Positions 1-9,327 are shown, counted from the stretch's first letter. The stretch: 64,000 nucleotides of DNA from Streptomyces broussonetiae (GCF_009796285.1 NZ_CP047020.1:8618001-8682000), one strand, 5' to 3'. Notes: a model not told the origin generated them from the letters alone. Made by a program: numbers and translations.

Positions 1-839
1 CGCCCGCGCACGCCGTCCAGCCGCCGGACGGCGGGCGCAGTGGCCGGCCCGGTCGCCGCCAGCCGGTCCAGCTCCTGCGCGAACGCCTGCGCGCCGGGCC
101 AGCGCCGCGCCCGGTCCGGCTCCAGCGCGCGCAGCAGCGCCCGCTCCACGTCCTCACCGAGATCAGGGCGCAGCCGCCGGGGCGGTACGACCTTGCCCGG
201 GGCGCCCGGCACGGTCCCGGTGAGCAGTTCGTAGCCGACCGCGCCCAGGCTGTAGACGTCGGCCCGCTCGTCGATGCCCTCGCCGGGTTCGGCCTGCTCC
301 GGCGGCTGATAGCCCGCCGAGCCCGCGGCCAGCGTCAGCACCGAGGCCTGCGCGAGGCTCTTGGCGAGACCCAGGTCGGCCAGCAGCAGCCGCCGGGTGC
401 CGTCCGGGGCGGTGTGCAGCAGCACGTTGGTCGGCTTGATGTCGCGGTGCACGATCCCCGCCTCGTGCAGTGCGGCGGCACTGCGCGCGGCCTCCGCGGT
501 CAGCGCCAGCGCGTCGCGCACCGGCAGCGGACCGCCGGCCAGCAGATCGGCGAGGGTACCGCCGTCGGCGTACTCCATCACGAAGTACGGCCTGCCGTCC
601 GGGAGTTGACCGATGTCGTAGACCTGCACGATCCTGCTGGAACCGGCCCGGCGCAGCAGCCGGGCCTCGGACAGGAAGCGCTCCCTGATGTCCAGCCGGT
701 GCGCCCAGTTGTCGGCGAGGACCTTCACCGCGACCGGAGCCTGGAGTTCTTCGTCGTGGGCGAGCCACACCGTGGCGAAGGCGCCGCTGCCGAGCGGCCG
801 TTCGAGGCGGTAGCGGCCGATCCGCTCCAGGGAGTGCAT
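1..839 (-). CDS. Serine/threonine protein kinase, C-terminus beyond window edge
   Basis: A Hanks-type kinase that phosphorylates protein Ser/Thr; its target is unknown. The start is the ATG at 837-839 and the protein reads out of the left edge, so about 280 N-terminal residues are seen. The Gly-rich loop GSGAFATV lies at residues 17-24, the catalytic lysine in VAVKVL at K39, the catalytic loop HRDIKPTN near residues 131-138, and a DLG (instead of DFG) magnesium loop near 154, followed by an activation segment ending in a PPEQ motif. It is transcribed divergently from an ECF sigma gene only 47 bp away, which suggests that the two work together. Any sensor or membrane domain would lie outside the window. 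Confidence 0.93.
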   Translation of the reverse strand, partial: MHSLERIGRYRLERPLGSGAFATVWLAHDEELQAPVAVKVLADNWAHRLDIRERFLSEARLLRRAGSSRIVQVYDIGQLPDGRPYFVMEYADGGTLADLLAGGPLPVRDALALTAEAARSAAALHEAGIVHRDIKPTNVLLHTAPDGTRRLLLADLGLAKSLAQASVLTLAAGSAGYQPPEQAEPGEGIDERADVYSLGAVGYELLTGTVPGAPGKVVPPRRLRPDLGEDVERALLRALEPDRARRWPGAQAFAQELDRLAATGPATAPAVRRLDGVRG

Positions 840-886
840 ACGACTATCATGCCTGGCCTGAGATCGACTCGAAGGGGGGCCCGTCC

Positions 887-1435
887 GTGCAGGACCAGGC
901 GCCGACGGAAGACCTCGCCCGGCGGGCCGCCGCGGGCGACAGCGCCGCACTGGACCGGTTGCTGGCCGAGATCCGGCCGGAGGTCGTGCGGCGCTGCGCG
1001 CGCTTCCTGCCCTGCCGGGAGGACGCCGAGGAGGCCGCCCAGGACGTGCTGCTCCAGGTCGCCCGGCACATCACCGCGTTCGAGGGCCGCAGCCGCTTCG
1101 GCACCTGGCTGTACAGCGTGGTCGCGAACTGCTGCCGGCAGAAGTACCGCGAGCTGAAGCGGCGGGCCGCCGAACAGCCCGTCGTCATCGAGCCCACGCA
1201 CGCCGTCGACCCGCGCACCACCAGCGTGATCGCCGGCTCCCGGGTGGATCTGCTGGAGGCCCTGGACCGGCTGGAGCGCACGCACCCGCATCTCGTTGCG
1301 CCGCTGGTCTACCGGGACATCTGCCAGCTGGACTACGCCGAGGTCGCCGAGCGCGTCGGCATCCCGCTCGGCACCCTCAAGTCCCGCCTGCACGAGGCCC
1401 GCAAGCAGGTACGGCCCTGGCTGGCCGGCGGCTGA
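887..1435 (+). CDS. ECF-type RNA polymerase sigma factor
   Basis: A 182-residue sigma-70 family protein with region 2 (about residues 10-95, with the FGTWLYSVVANCCRQK helix of region 2.4) and region 4 (about residues 120-178, ending in the LGTLKSRLHEARKQ recognition helix). It would direct RNA polymerase to a small regulon. The start is GTG at 887; a more upstream start would run into the kinase promoter. There is no anti-sigma gene downstream. Instead a Ser/Thr kinase diverges from it, and some ECF groups are known to be controlled by such kinases through phosphorylation. Control of this sigma factor by the adjacent kinase is inference. Confidence 0.9.
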   Translation: MQDQAPTEDLARRAAAGDSAALDRLLAEIRPEVVRRCARFLPCREDAEEAAQDVLLQVARHITAFEGRSRFGTWLYSVVANCCRQKYRELKRRAAEQPVVIEPTHAVDPRTTSVIAGSRVDLLEALDRLERTHPHLVAPLVYRDICQLDYAEVAERVGIPLGTLKSRLHEARKQVRPWLAGG

Positions 1436-1539
1436 TCCGGCCGGGCGCCGCGTCCGCGGAGCCCGGAACGTCCCGGGCGTCGCGGCACGACCGACGGCGA
1501 CGTCGACGGCGTCAAGGGGGCAGGTGCGTCGTGACGACG

Positions 1540-1756
1540 GACTCGGGGTGACGACGAAGCAGCAGCCGATGGCGAGCATGTACGCGGACACCGTCCACTG
1601 GGCGGCAGAGACCGGCACACCGAGGTCGGCGGCCATCCCGGGGATGGCCAGATTGAGCGCGAAGAAGTCGACCTGGATACAGAACAGCGCGATGGAGACC
1701 GCGGCGAAGGCCCCGGCCCGCTGCCAGGACCGCTCGCGTCCAGCACGTGCTGCCAT
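1540..1756 (-). pseudogene. Truncated MFS (DHA2-like) transporter remnant
   Basis: Reading the minus strand from an ATG at 1756 gives about 70 residues that match the start of a drug:H+ antiporter: a basic N-terminus, the first membrane helix with the VDFFALNLAIPGMAADLG motif, and the start of helix 2 (AQWTVSAYMLAIGCCFVVTP). The similarity stops abruptly near 1545 and the frame runs on into unrelated sequence. The remaining helices are absent. This is a decayed fragment left after a deletion. Confidence 0.75.
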
Positions 1757-1986
1757 GCCACCAGCACACGCCCGGCCCGGCCGTACCGCCAGCGGGCGCG
1801 AACCGCCGGACCACAGCGGTGCCGGGGCCGGTGGCTCCGCCAGGCCGTGCCGTCGAACTCCGACCTGCCCCGCGACGCCCTGCACGCTCCCCCGGCGAAG
1901 GCACCCCCACTCGCCGCACCCGGGCCAGGCCCGAGTACGTCCAGTACGAGGGCCAAGGCCCGGCACGCCGAGAGCAGGCACCTGAC

Positions 1987-2129
1987 GCCGCGAGGCCCGC
2001 CCTCCGGGCGGACGGCGGCGTACCGGCCGCCCGGACCAGCGCCCGTGCGGCGCCGAGGGCTCGGCCGCCGGTCGCGCGCTGCCGGTGATGCCCGCCGTGC
2101 GCCGCGAGGCCCGCCCTCCGGACGGACGG
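1987..2129. repeat. Duplicated 29-bp hairpin element
   Basis: A 29-bp sequence at 1987-2015 recurs at 2101-2129 with one mismatch. Each copy contains a hairpin (CCGCCC, loop TCC, GGGCGG in the first copy). The elements lie in the gene-free stretch 1757-2149 between the MFS remnant and the phosphatase gene, where I see no other feature. The second copy lies just past the stop codon of the minus-strand phosphatase gene and could help end its transcript. Confidence 0.6.
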
Positions 2130-2149
2130 CTGGAGTTCGACGACAGGAC

Positions 2150-4534
2150 CTAGCGGTCCTCCTCCTCGTACACCGGCAGCTCCGCCCAGATCGTCTTGCC
2201 CTCCGGGGTGTGCCGGCTGCCCCAGCGCTGGGTCAGCTGCGCGACCAGCAGCAGGCCCCGGCCGCCCTCGTCGAAGGTCTTGGCCCGGCGCAGATGCGGC
2301 GCGGTGTGGCTGGCGTCGGACACCTCGCAGATCAGGGTGGTCGCGTCGTGGATCAGCCGCAGCCGGATGGGATGGGCGCCGTAGCGGATGGCGTTGGTGA
2401 CCAGCTCGCTGACCACCAGCTCCGCCGTGAAGGACACCTCGCTCAGCCCCCAGGTGTCCAACTGCTCCACGACCTGCTTGCGGACCGGTGCGACGAGCGC
2501 CGGGTCGGCCGGGATGTCCCAGGTCACCACCTGCGACGCGGGCAGGCCCCGGGTGCGGGCGAGCAGCAGCGCCACGTCGTCGGCGGCACCGCCCGCAGGG
2601 AGCAGGGTGTGCAGGACGCGGTCGCAGGTCGCGTCCAGGGAGTCCGAGCATGCCCCGAGGGCCTCGTACAGCCGCTCACGGGTCGTGTCCGGGTCACGCT
2701 CCCGGGACCACACCAGTCCGTCCGTGTACAGCGCGAGGACGGCGCCCTCGGGCAGTTCCACCTCGGCGCACTCGAAGGGCAGCCCGCCCAGACCCAGCGG
2801 GGGACCGGCGGGCAGGTCCACGGCCCGGGGCGCCTCGCCCGGCCGCAGCAGCACGGGCGGCGGATGCCCGGCACGGGCCAGGGTGCAGCGCCGGGACACC
2901 GGGTCGTAGAGCGCGTACAGGCAGGTCGCGCCGACCTCGCCGGGGCTGCCGTCCGCACCGGACTCCTCCGACAGCCGGACCACCAGGTCGTTCAGGTGGG
3001 TGAGCAGTTCGTCCGGGGCGAGGTCGATGTCCGCGAGGGTGCGTACGGCCGTGCGCAGCCGGCCCATCGTGGCGGAGGCCTCGACGCCGTGCCCGACGAC
3101 ATCCCCGACCACCATCGCGACCCGCATCCCGGACAGCGGGATCACGTCGAACCAGTCGCCGCCGACCCCGGCCCGCGCGGCCGGAAGATAGCGGGAGGAG
3201 ACCTCCAGCGCGGCCGTGCGCGGCAGGCTGCGGGGCAGCAGGCTGCGCTGCAGCGCCAGGGCGGTCTCCCGCTCGCGCGAGTAGCGGCGGGCGTTGTCGA
3301 CGCAGACGGCGGCGCGGGCGGTGATCTCCTCGGCGAGCAGCACGTCGTCCGCGGTGAACCCCTCCGGGCGCCGGTGCCGGGTGAAGACCGCGACCCCGAG
3401 GGTCAGCCCGCGGGCCTGGATCGGCACCGCCATCGAGGAGTGCATGCCGAACTCCTGCACCCGCCGGGCACGTATGGTGTGCCAGGTCAGCCACTCGTCC
3501 ATGTCCCCCTCGGCCACGGAGGCGATGATCGTGTGGCCCGCGGTCAGCGAGTCGGCCTGCGGGGAGCCGACAGGGTACTGCTCGGTCCGCCCGGGCCCGA
3601 TCACCGCCTCCGGCACGCTGCGGTGCACCGACCGGTGGGCGATCCGGCGCAGCTGCACCGGCGCCGTGACGTGGGCCGGGGGCTGGCCGCCGTGCTCGTC
3701 CGGGTCCAGCAGGTCGATGGTGACGAAGTCGGCGAGCGCGGGCACGCACACCTCCGCCAGTTCCTCGGCCGTCCGGGTGACGTCGAGGGTGCTGCCGATG
3801 CGCACGCTCGCCTCGTTCACCAGTTGCAGCCGCTGCCGGGCCCGGTAGTTGTCGGTGATGTCGTGCGCGGCCAGACACACGCCCCGTACCCGGCCCCGGC
3901 GGTCCCTGACCGGGGCCATCCTGGCGAGCCAGGCGTGGGTGCGCTCTTCGCCGCCGGTGCGGGTGAACGTCTGCATGTCCTGCGGTCTGCCGCTGTTGAG
4001 CACCTGGAGCATGGCCTGCTCCAGTTCCTCGCTCTGCGGCCTGCCGCCGATCTCCGCGAGCCTGAGGCCCCGGACCTGCTCCTCCGACAGGCCGATGACC
4101 TCGGCCATGGCGTCGTTCAGCCGGCGCAGCCGCAGCTCCTCGTCGTACACGGCGAGCGCGCACGGGGACTGGATCAGGCCCGCCTCGGCGAGCGGGTCGC
4201 CCGCGGCGGGCGGCTCACGGCCGGTCAGCGGGGTGACCAGGAGCCAGCTGCCGTCGTGTCCGTCACGGGGCGGCCGACGGTGGGCGAGCAGCCAGACCGG
4301 GACCGTACGGCCGTCCCGGTGGCGCAATCCGACCGTGCCCTGCCAGCGGACGCCCGGGGGGACCGCCGGGGTGTCGCTCCCGGCCAGCAGTCGGGCGGCG
4401 GGGCGGCCCAGGACGGCATCGGCCGGGTGGCCGAGCAGGCGCCGCGCGCCCTCGTTCCACTCCACCAGCGTCCCGTGGTCGTCGATGACAGCCCGGGCCG
4501 TCGCCGCCTCGTCGAACGGATAGACCCGGCTCAT
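2150..4534 (-). CDS. PAS/GAF-containing SpoIIE-type PP2C phosphatase with C-terminal HATPase
   Basis: A 794-residue multidomain regulator. In order: a PAS domain (about residues 10-110), a second PAS (about 115-235), a GAF domain (about 250-400), a SpoIIE/PP2C phosphatase domain (about 410-630, with GGDWFDV and the metal-binding GDVVGHG motif), and an RsbW-like histidine-kinase ATPase domain (about 650-790, with ELVTNAIRYG and GGRGLLL). Such proteins dephosphorylate anti-anti-sigma factors and may also phosphorylate them, so they act in partner-switching control of sigma factors. I chose ATG 4534 because GGAG precedes it by 9 bases; an in-frame GTG at 4561 is the alternative. No anti-anti-sigma gene lies nearby. 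Confidence 0.92.
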   Translation of the reverse strand: MSRVYPFDEAATARAVIDDHGTLVEWNEGARRLLGHPADAVLGRPAARLLAGSDTPAVPPGVRWQGTVGLRHRDGRTVPVWLLAHRRPPRDGHDGSWLLVTPLTGREPPAAGDPLAEAGLIQSPCALAVYDEELRLRRLNDAMAEVIGLSEEQVRGLRLAEIGGRPQSEELEQAMLQVLNSGRPQDMQTFTRTGGEERTHAWLARMAPVRDRRGRVRGVCLAAHDITDNYRARQRLQLVNEASVRIGSTLDVTRTAEELAEVCVPALADFVTIDLLDPDEHGGQPPAHVTAPVQLRRIAHRSVHRSVPEAVIGPGRTEQYPVGSPQADSLTAGHTIIASVAEGDMDEWLTWHTIRARRVQEFGMHSSMAVPIQARGLTLGVAVFTRHRRPEGFTADDVLLAEEITARAAVCVDNARRYSRERETALALQRSLLPRSLPRTAALEVSSRYLPAARAGVGGDWFDVIPLSGMRVAMVVGDVVGHGVEASATMGRLRTAVRTLADIDLAPDELLTHLNDLVVRLSEESGADGSPGEVGATCLYALYDPVSRRCTLARAGHPPPVLLRPGEAPRAVDLPAGPPLGLGGLPFECAEVELPEGAVLALYTDGLVWSRERDPDTTRERLYEALGACSDSLDATCDRVLHTLLPAGGAADDVALLLARTRGLPASQVVTWDIPADPALVAPVRKQVVEQLDTWGLSEVSFTAELVVSELVTNAIRYGAHPIRLRLIHDATTLICEVSDASHTAPHLRRAKTFDEGGRGLLLVAQLTQRWGSRHTPEGKTIWAELPVYEEEDR

Positions 4535-4799
4535 CGTCGCCGCTCCCAAGCGCACACTCACAGTGAACAGGTGGCACCACTTCCGTTCCAGCGTAGTGCT
4601 TCACGCACTCCCGCGAACCACGGCCCCGGACCGCCCGGCCGGTCCGTCGAACAAGGTCAAGGAGGAAATCAGGCCGTTGCCCCACCGAGGGCGGACACGA
4701 GGTTCCCGGCCCTTGACGACTGCGTCTGGCAAACCGTCAGAATCTGTTTGTTCACGATCAGTTGTGAGTACTTCTGGGCCCTGATGAGGGAGAGCCGCC

Positions 4800-7700
4800 A
4801 TGACGGTCACTCGCCGATCGGTACTGGTCGCAGCCGGGGCAACGCCCGCGGCCGGAGCACTGCTGAGCACCGCGGCGGCCCCGGCCGCCTGTGCCGCCGA
4901 CGCGCCCTCGGGCGCCGGTGGCCGCCACGTCGTGCCGCTGCGGGACGGCTGGCGCTTCGCGCTGGTCGACCCCGGTGGCATCACCGACCCGACCGGCGCC
5001 TACGACCGGGCCGCCGACCCCGGCTACGACGACTCCGCCTGGCGCGAGGTCGCCGTACCGCACGACTGGAGCATCGAGCAGACCCCCACCACCGACCACG
5101 GCACCGCCGGCGGCACCGGATTCCTCCCGGGCGGCCTCGGCTGGTACCGGCTCGCCTTCACGCTGCCGCCCGCGTACGCGGGCGGCAGCGTCTCGGTCGA
5201 GTTCGACGGCGTCTACATGGACTCCCACATCTACTGCAACGGCACCGAGCTGGGCCGCCACCCCTACGGCTACACGGGCTTCGCCCTCGACCTCACCGCC
5301 CTGGTGCACACCGACGGCAGCACGCCGAACGTCCTCGCGGTCAAGGTGCAGAACCAGCTGCCGAGCAGCCGCTGGTACTCCGGCAGCGGCATCTACCGCG
5401 AGGCACGGCTGGTGATCACCGAGCCGGTGCACGTGGCCCGCTGGGGCACGTACGTCACCACCTCGGAGATCTCGGCGGCCAGCGCCCTGGTCCGGGTGGC
5501 GACGAGCGTCGTCAACGAGTCCGGCACCGGTACGGACGTGCAGGTCCTGTCCCGGATCCTCGGACCCGACGGCCGTACGGTCGCCCGCGCCGCCACCACC
5601 GTCGCCGTCTCCGAGCAGGCCACCGAGACCCATCGACTGACCGTGCCCAGGCCCCGGCTGTGGGACTTCGACACCCCGGGCAACCGCTACACCCTGCACA
5701 CCGAGTTGCGCGCCGGCGGCCGGACCACCGACACCTGCCGTACGTCCTTCGGCATCCGCGACTACCGCTTCGATCCCGAGGAGGGCTTCTCCCTCAACGG
5801 GACCTCCACCAAGATCAAGGGCGTCGACCTCCACCACGACCAGGGCGCCCTCGGCGCGGCGATCAGCCTGGACGCGGTCCGCAGACAGATGCGGATCATG
5901 AAGTCGATGGGCGTCAACGCCCTGCGCACCTCGCACAACCCGCCCTCGCCGCAGATGATCCAGGCCTGTGAGGAGCTGGGGATCGTGATGATGGTGGAGG
6001 CCTTCGACTGCTGGCGGACCGGCAAGACCACCTACGACTACGGCCGGTTCTTCGACGAGTGGTGCGAGCAGGACGCCACCGAGATGGTGCGTGCCGCCCG
6101 CAACTCGCCCGCCGTGGTGCTCTGGTCCATCGGCAACGAGATCCCCGACTCCACCTCCACCGCCGGGCTCGCCATGGCCGACCGGATCATCGGCGCGATC
6201 AAGTCCGCAGACGACACCCGCCCGGTGGTCATCGGCTCCAACAAGTACCACGGCGTGCCCGCCGCCGGTTCCCCGGCCGACCTGATGCTCGCCAAGCTCG
6301 ACGGCCTCGGCCTGAACTACAACACCGCGAAGTCGGTCGACGCCCTGCACGCCAGGTACCCGCACCTGTTCCTCTTCGAGTCCGAATCCTCCTCGGAGAC
6401 CTCCACCCGCGGGGCCTACCAGGAGCCGGAGCACCTCAACACCGGCGAGAACCACACCCCTGGCAGGCGGGCCACCTCCTCCTACGACAACAACCTCGCC
6501 TCCTGGACGATGAGCGGCGAGTACGGCCACAAGAAGGACCGGGACCGCAAGTGGTTCGCGGGACAGTTCCTGTGGTCCGGCATCGACTACATCGGCGAGC
6601 CCACCCCGTACGACGTCTTCCCGGTCAAGGCGTCCTTCTTCGGCGCCGTCGACACAGCGGGATTCCCCAAGGACATGTACCACCTCTTCAAGAGCCAGTG
6701 GACGACCGAGCCGATGGTCCACCTGCTTCCCATGACCTGGAACCACGAGGACCTCGGGGAGGGTGCCACGGTCGAGGTCTGGGCGTACGCCAACGTGCCC
6801 TCCGTCGAGCTGTTCCTCAACGGAAGGTCGCTGGGTGTGCGGGAGTTCGACGTCAAGCGGACCACCGACGGGCGCGGCTACCTGGAGACCACCGAGGCGA
6901 CCGGCGACGACAAGACCTTCACCGACGGCCCCTACCCGGGCAGCTACACGAGCCCCAACGGCAGCGCGGGCAAGCTGCACCTGACCTGGAAGGTCCCGTA
7001 CCGGCCCGGCGAGTTGAAGGCGGTGGCCCGGCGGGACGGCGAGGTCGTCGCCACCGATGTGCTGCGCACGGCCGGCGCCCCGTACGCCGTACGCCTCACC
7101 ACCGATCGCAACTCCCTTGCGGCCGACGGACGTTCGCTGCTCTTCGCCACCGCCGACATCGTCGACGCGCACGGCGTGGTGGTGCCGGACGCCGAGCACC
7201 TCATCACCTTCGCCGTCGTCGGCGGGTCCCTGGCCGGGGTCGACAACGGTCGCGAGGAGAGCGCCGAGCGCTACCAGGCGAGCACCCGCACCGCGTTCCA
7301 CGGCAAGGCCCTCGCCATCGTCCGCTCCGGCACGGCACCCGGGGAGCTGAAGGTCACCGCGCGCGTGGACGGCCTGCGTACCGCCGCGGTGAGCGTGCGC
7401 GCGACGGCGGCACGCGAGGCGACCCGCACCCCGGCCGCGGACTTCGGGCCCGACCATCCGGCCCCCCTCAACTCCCCGCGTGCGGATGCCAGTTACTCCG
7501 GGCGGGAGGACACCCCGCCGGCCGCGATGCTGGACGGCGATCCGACCACCGGCTGGTCCAACGCCTTTTCGAAGTCCGCCACCGCGCTGCTGCCCGCCTT
7601 CAGCGGAGCCCGCCCGACGGACTGGGTCTGCCTCGACGCCGGGCGCACCCGGACCTTCGACCGGGTGGCGGTCTCCTTCACGGTGGACGCCGGTCACACG

Positions 7701-7907
7701 CTGCCCGCGCGCGTCGAGGTGGCGGTGTGGGACGGGCACGCGCATGTGCCGGTGACGGGTGTCAGGACGGACTGGGCCACCGCGTCGGACAGCCCTACGG
7801 TGATCACCTTCGACGCGGTGCGCGGCTCGCGGCTGCGCCTGACGCTCACCAGCGCCCGGCCGGGCGAGGCGAAGGGGGCCGTGCGCATCAGCCGGCTGGA
7901 GGTGTAG
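4800..7907 (+). CDS. Secreted glycoside hydrolase family 2 (beta-galactosidase-like)
   Basis: A 1035-residue exported glycosidase. The N-terminus carries a Tat-like signal (RRSVLVAAG, then an Ala-rich stretch and cleavage near residue 34). It continues with the GH2 sugar-binding jelly roll (about 45-200), an immunoglobulin-like domain, and a TIM barrel with NALRTSHNPPS. The acid/base glutamate is E447 in WSIGNEIPD and the likely nucleophile is E529 in FESESSSE. DUF4982-like and Ig-like modules follow, and a discoidin-type carbohydrate-binding domain occupies roughly 880-1035. It probably removes beta-linked galactose or a related sugar from plant polysaccharides outside the cell. ATG 4800 has a clear AGGGAGAG ribosome site. 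Confidence 0.93.
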   Translation: MTVTRRSVLVAAGATPAAGALLSTAAAPAACAADAPSGAGGRHVVPLRDGWRFALVDPGGITDPTGAYDRAADPGYDDSAWREVAVPHDWSIEQTPTTDHGTAGGTGFLPGGLGWYRLAFTLPPAYAGGSVSVEFDGVYMDSHIYCNGTELGRHPYGYTGFALDLTALVHTDGSTPNVLAVKVQNQLPSSRWYSGSGIYREARLVITEPVHVARWGTYVTTSEISAASALVRVATSVVNESGTGTDVQVLSRILGPDGRTVARAATTVAVSEQATETHRLTVPRPRLWDFDTPGNRYTLHTELRAGGRTTDTCRTSFGIRDYRFDPEEGFSLNGTSTKIKGVDLHHDQGALGAAISLDAVRRQMRIMKSMGVNALRTSHNPPSPQMIQACEELGIVMMVEAFDCWRTGKTTYDYGRFFDEWCEQDATEMVRAARNSPAVVLWSIGNEIPDSTSTAGLAMADRIIGAIKSADDTRPVVIGSNKYHGVPAAGSPADLMLAKLDGLGLNYNTAKSVDALHARYPHLFLFESESSSETSTRGAYQEPEHLNTGENHTPGRRATSSYDNNLASWTMSGEYGHKKDRDRKWFAGQFLWSGIDYIGEPTPYDVFPVKASFFGAVDTAGFPKDMYHLFKSQWTTEPMVHLLPMTWNHEDLGEGATVEVWAYANVPSVELFLNGRSLGVREFDVKRTTDGRGYLETTEATGDDKTFTDGPYPGSYTSPNGSAGKLHLTWKVPYRPGELKAVARRDGEVVATDVLRTAGAPYAVRLTTDRNSLAADGRSLLFATADIVDAHGVVVPDAEHLITFAVVGGSLAGVDNGREESAERYQASTRTAFHGKALAIVRSGTAPGELKVTARVDGLRTAAVSVRATAAREATRTPAADFGPDHPAPLNSPRADASYSGREDTPPAAMLDGDPTTGWSNAFSKSATALLPAFSGARPTDWVCLDAGRTRTFDRVAVSFTVDAGHTLPARVEVAVWDGHAHVPVTGVRTDWATASDSPTVITFDAVRGSRLRLTLTSARPGEAKGAVRISRLEV

Positions 7908-8099
7908 CGCAGCGGCGGGAGGGCGGGTTCCCGACCTCCTCGGCGCGGCCCGCCGGCAACCGGAGTTCGCGCCGAGGACGCGGGTGCGGGTGCCGCGGGG
8001 ACAGCCGCCGCCGACCTGGCGCACGGCAATGTGCAGGGGGGAGCAAGGTGCCCGGCGGCACCCTCGTCGGGGGTGTCGTCTCCAGTGTCCCGGCCGCCT

Positions 8100-8383
8100 A
8101 CGGGCAACCCCTGCGGACAGAGCGCGGCGCGCAGCGCGGCCACCGGGGCGGGCAGGTCATGGGTGAAGGAGCGGTACTGGCCGGAGCCGAACCGGTGCCG
8201 GGCCAGGTCGAGCGTCGTCCGGAACAGCTCCGGCTCGTCGTACAGCGCGGCGAGGTCGGCACACTCGGCGGGCGTCAGCAGCGGGCCGGTGGGCGCGCTG
8301 CCCTGCTCGTCCAGCTCGGCGGCGAGCCCGGCCCAGTCGGTGCGGGCCACGCGCCGCCGCGCCTGTGCCACGGTGAGCTGCAT
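8100..8383 (-). pseudogene. Truncated 2OG-Fe(II) oxygenase (AlkB-like companion of ogt)
   Basis: From ATG 8383, with a GGGAGG ribosome site and only 11 bases between the ogt stop codon and this start, about 90 residues match the N-terminus of the 2-oxoglutarate/Fe(II) oxygenases that commonly follow ogt/ada in Streptomyces (LLTPAECADLAALYDE, then the RFGSGQYRSF block). The match ends near 8110. The frame then reads, without iron-binding His/Asp residues, antisense through the end of the GH2 gene. The catalytic half is missing, so this is a truncated, probably non-functional gene. Confidence 0.75.
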
Positions 8384-8394
8384 GACGGCCTCCC

Positions 8395-8904
8395 TCACAC
8401 CAGCGTCGGCTGGAGCGCGCCTTCGTGTGTGAGCAGCCACACCTTGCGTGCGACGCCGCCCGCGTACCCGCGCATCGAGCCGTCCGCGCCGATCACCCGG
8501 TGGCAGGGGCGGACGAGCAGGAGCGGGTTGGCGCCCAGCGCCCGGCCCACCGCGCGCAGCTCGGCCCGTGGCACGCCCAGCCGGGCGGCCAGCACGCCGT
8601 ACGTGGTCGTCGTGCCGTGGGGGATGTCGTCCAGGGCCTGCCAGACCGCCTGCTGGAAGGGGGTGCCGACGGGCGCGAGCGACAGGTCGAAGCGGGTCGG
8701 GCGGCCCGAGAAGTAGACCTCCAGCTGCCGGTGTGCCACGGCGAACGGCGCGTCGTCGCGGTCCTCGGCGCGGACGGCGGGCGCGCCGCGCTGCCCGGGC
8801 AGGGTGAGCGAGGTGAGCGCGAGACCGGCCGCCGAGACCGTGCCGGTCAGCAGCAGGTCGCCCAGTGGGCTCGGGTGGACGGTGTGCACAGTGCGGGTGT
8901 TCAT
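8395..8904 (-). CDS. ogt: Methylated-DNA-protein-cysteine methyltransferase
   Basis: A 169-residue DNA repair protein that transfers the methyl group from O6-methylguanine in DNA to its own cysteine. The acceptor is C134 in the invariant PCHRV motif, preceded by the helix-turn-helix with TTTTYGVLAARLG. The N-terminal ribonuclease-like domain (residues 5-75) is also present and the length is normal. ATG 8904 has GGAG upstream. It was probably co-transcribed with the oxygenase that followed it, which is now truncated. Confidence 0.96.
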   Translation of the reverse strand: MNTRTVHTVHPSPLGDLLLTGTVSAAGLALTSLTLPGQRGAPAVRAEDRDDAPFAVAHRQLEVYFSGRPTRFDLSLAPVGTPFQQAVWQALDDIPHGTTTTYGVLAARLGVPRAELRAVGRALGANPLLLVRPCHRVIGADGSMRGYAGGVARKVWLLTHEGALQPTLV

Positions 8905-9013
8905 CGGTGCTCCTGGTGTCCCGTGGTCGTCAGGTCGTTGTGCGTGCTGCCGAGTCTGCTGCGTACGGCGCCTGCGGACCGGCGGGAATCGGACATGGCT
9001 TTCGGATCTCGGA

Positions 9014-9076
9014 GGTACCGTTTCAGATAGCCTCTGACCTGGTGCTATTTACGGCGGAGTACCCGCGCGGTACCGT
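9014..9076. promoter_or_regulatory. Repeated GGTACCGT boxes upstream of the toxin-antitoxin pair
   Basis: The octamer GGTACCGT occurs at 9014-9021 and again at 9069-9076, just before the antitoxin start at 9084. Each contains the palindrome GGTACC. Ribbon-helix-helix antitoxins usually repress their own promoter through short repeated boxes, so these are candidates. Nothing beyond position and repetition supports them. Confidence 0.35.
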
Positions 9077-9083
9077 GAAGGAC

Positions 9084-9323
9084 ATGCCAGCTCTCAACGT
9101 GGAGTTCAGCGACCGGGAACTTGAGGACCTGCGGCAGATCGCCAAGGAGCGCGGTACGTCGATGAAGGCCCTCGTGCGTGAGGCCGCCGCCGCCGACATC
9201 GCCCGGCACCGGGCGCTGCAGGAGGGCGCCGAGACCTTCCGCCGGTTCTTCGCCGCGCACGCCGAGGAGTTCGCGGCGGCCTTCCCCGACGACGAGCCCC
9301 CCGCCAAGGACGAGGCCGCCTGA
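9084..9323 (+). CDS. Ribbon-helix-helix antitoxin
   Basis: A 79-residue protein starting PALNVEFSDRELEDLRQIAKE, which is the beta strand plus first helix of a ribbon-helix-helix (Arc/CopG-like) DNA-binding domain, followed by a second helix and a Glu/Asp-rich tail (residues 50-79) of the kind that blocks a toxin. It probably binds DNA as a dimer to repress the operon and neutralises the downstream Fic-like protein. Only 4 bases separate its stop from the toxin start. ATG 9084 lies at the start of the conserved fold; upstream sequence in the same frame looks non-coding. Confidence 0.85.
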   Translation: MPALNVEFSDRELEDLRQIAKERGTSMKALVREAAAADIARHRALQEGAETFRRFFAAHAEEFAAAFPDDEPPAKDEAA

Positions 9324-9327
9324 ATCG

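Noticed and set aside
1847..5971. A 1374-codon open frame across the SpoIIE phosphatase and the GH2 gene
   Set aside because: It is an artefact of high GC: it is antisense to the phosphatase and out of frame with the GH2 gene, with no recognisable domain.
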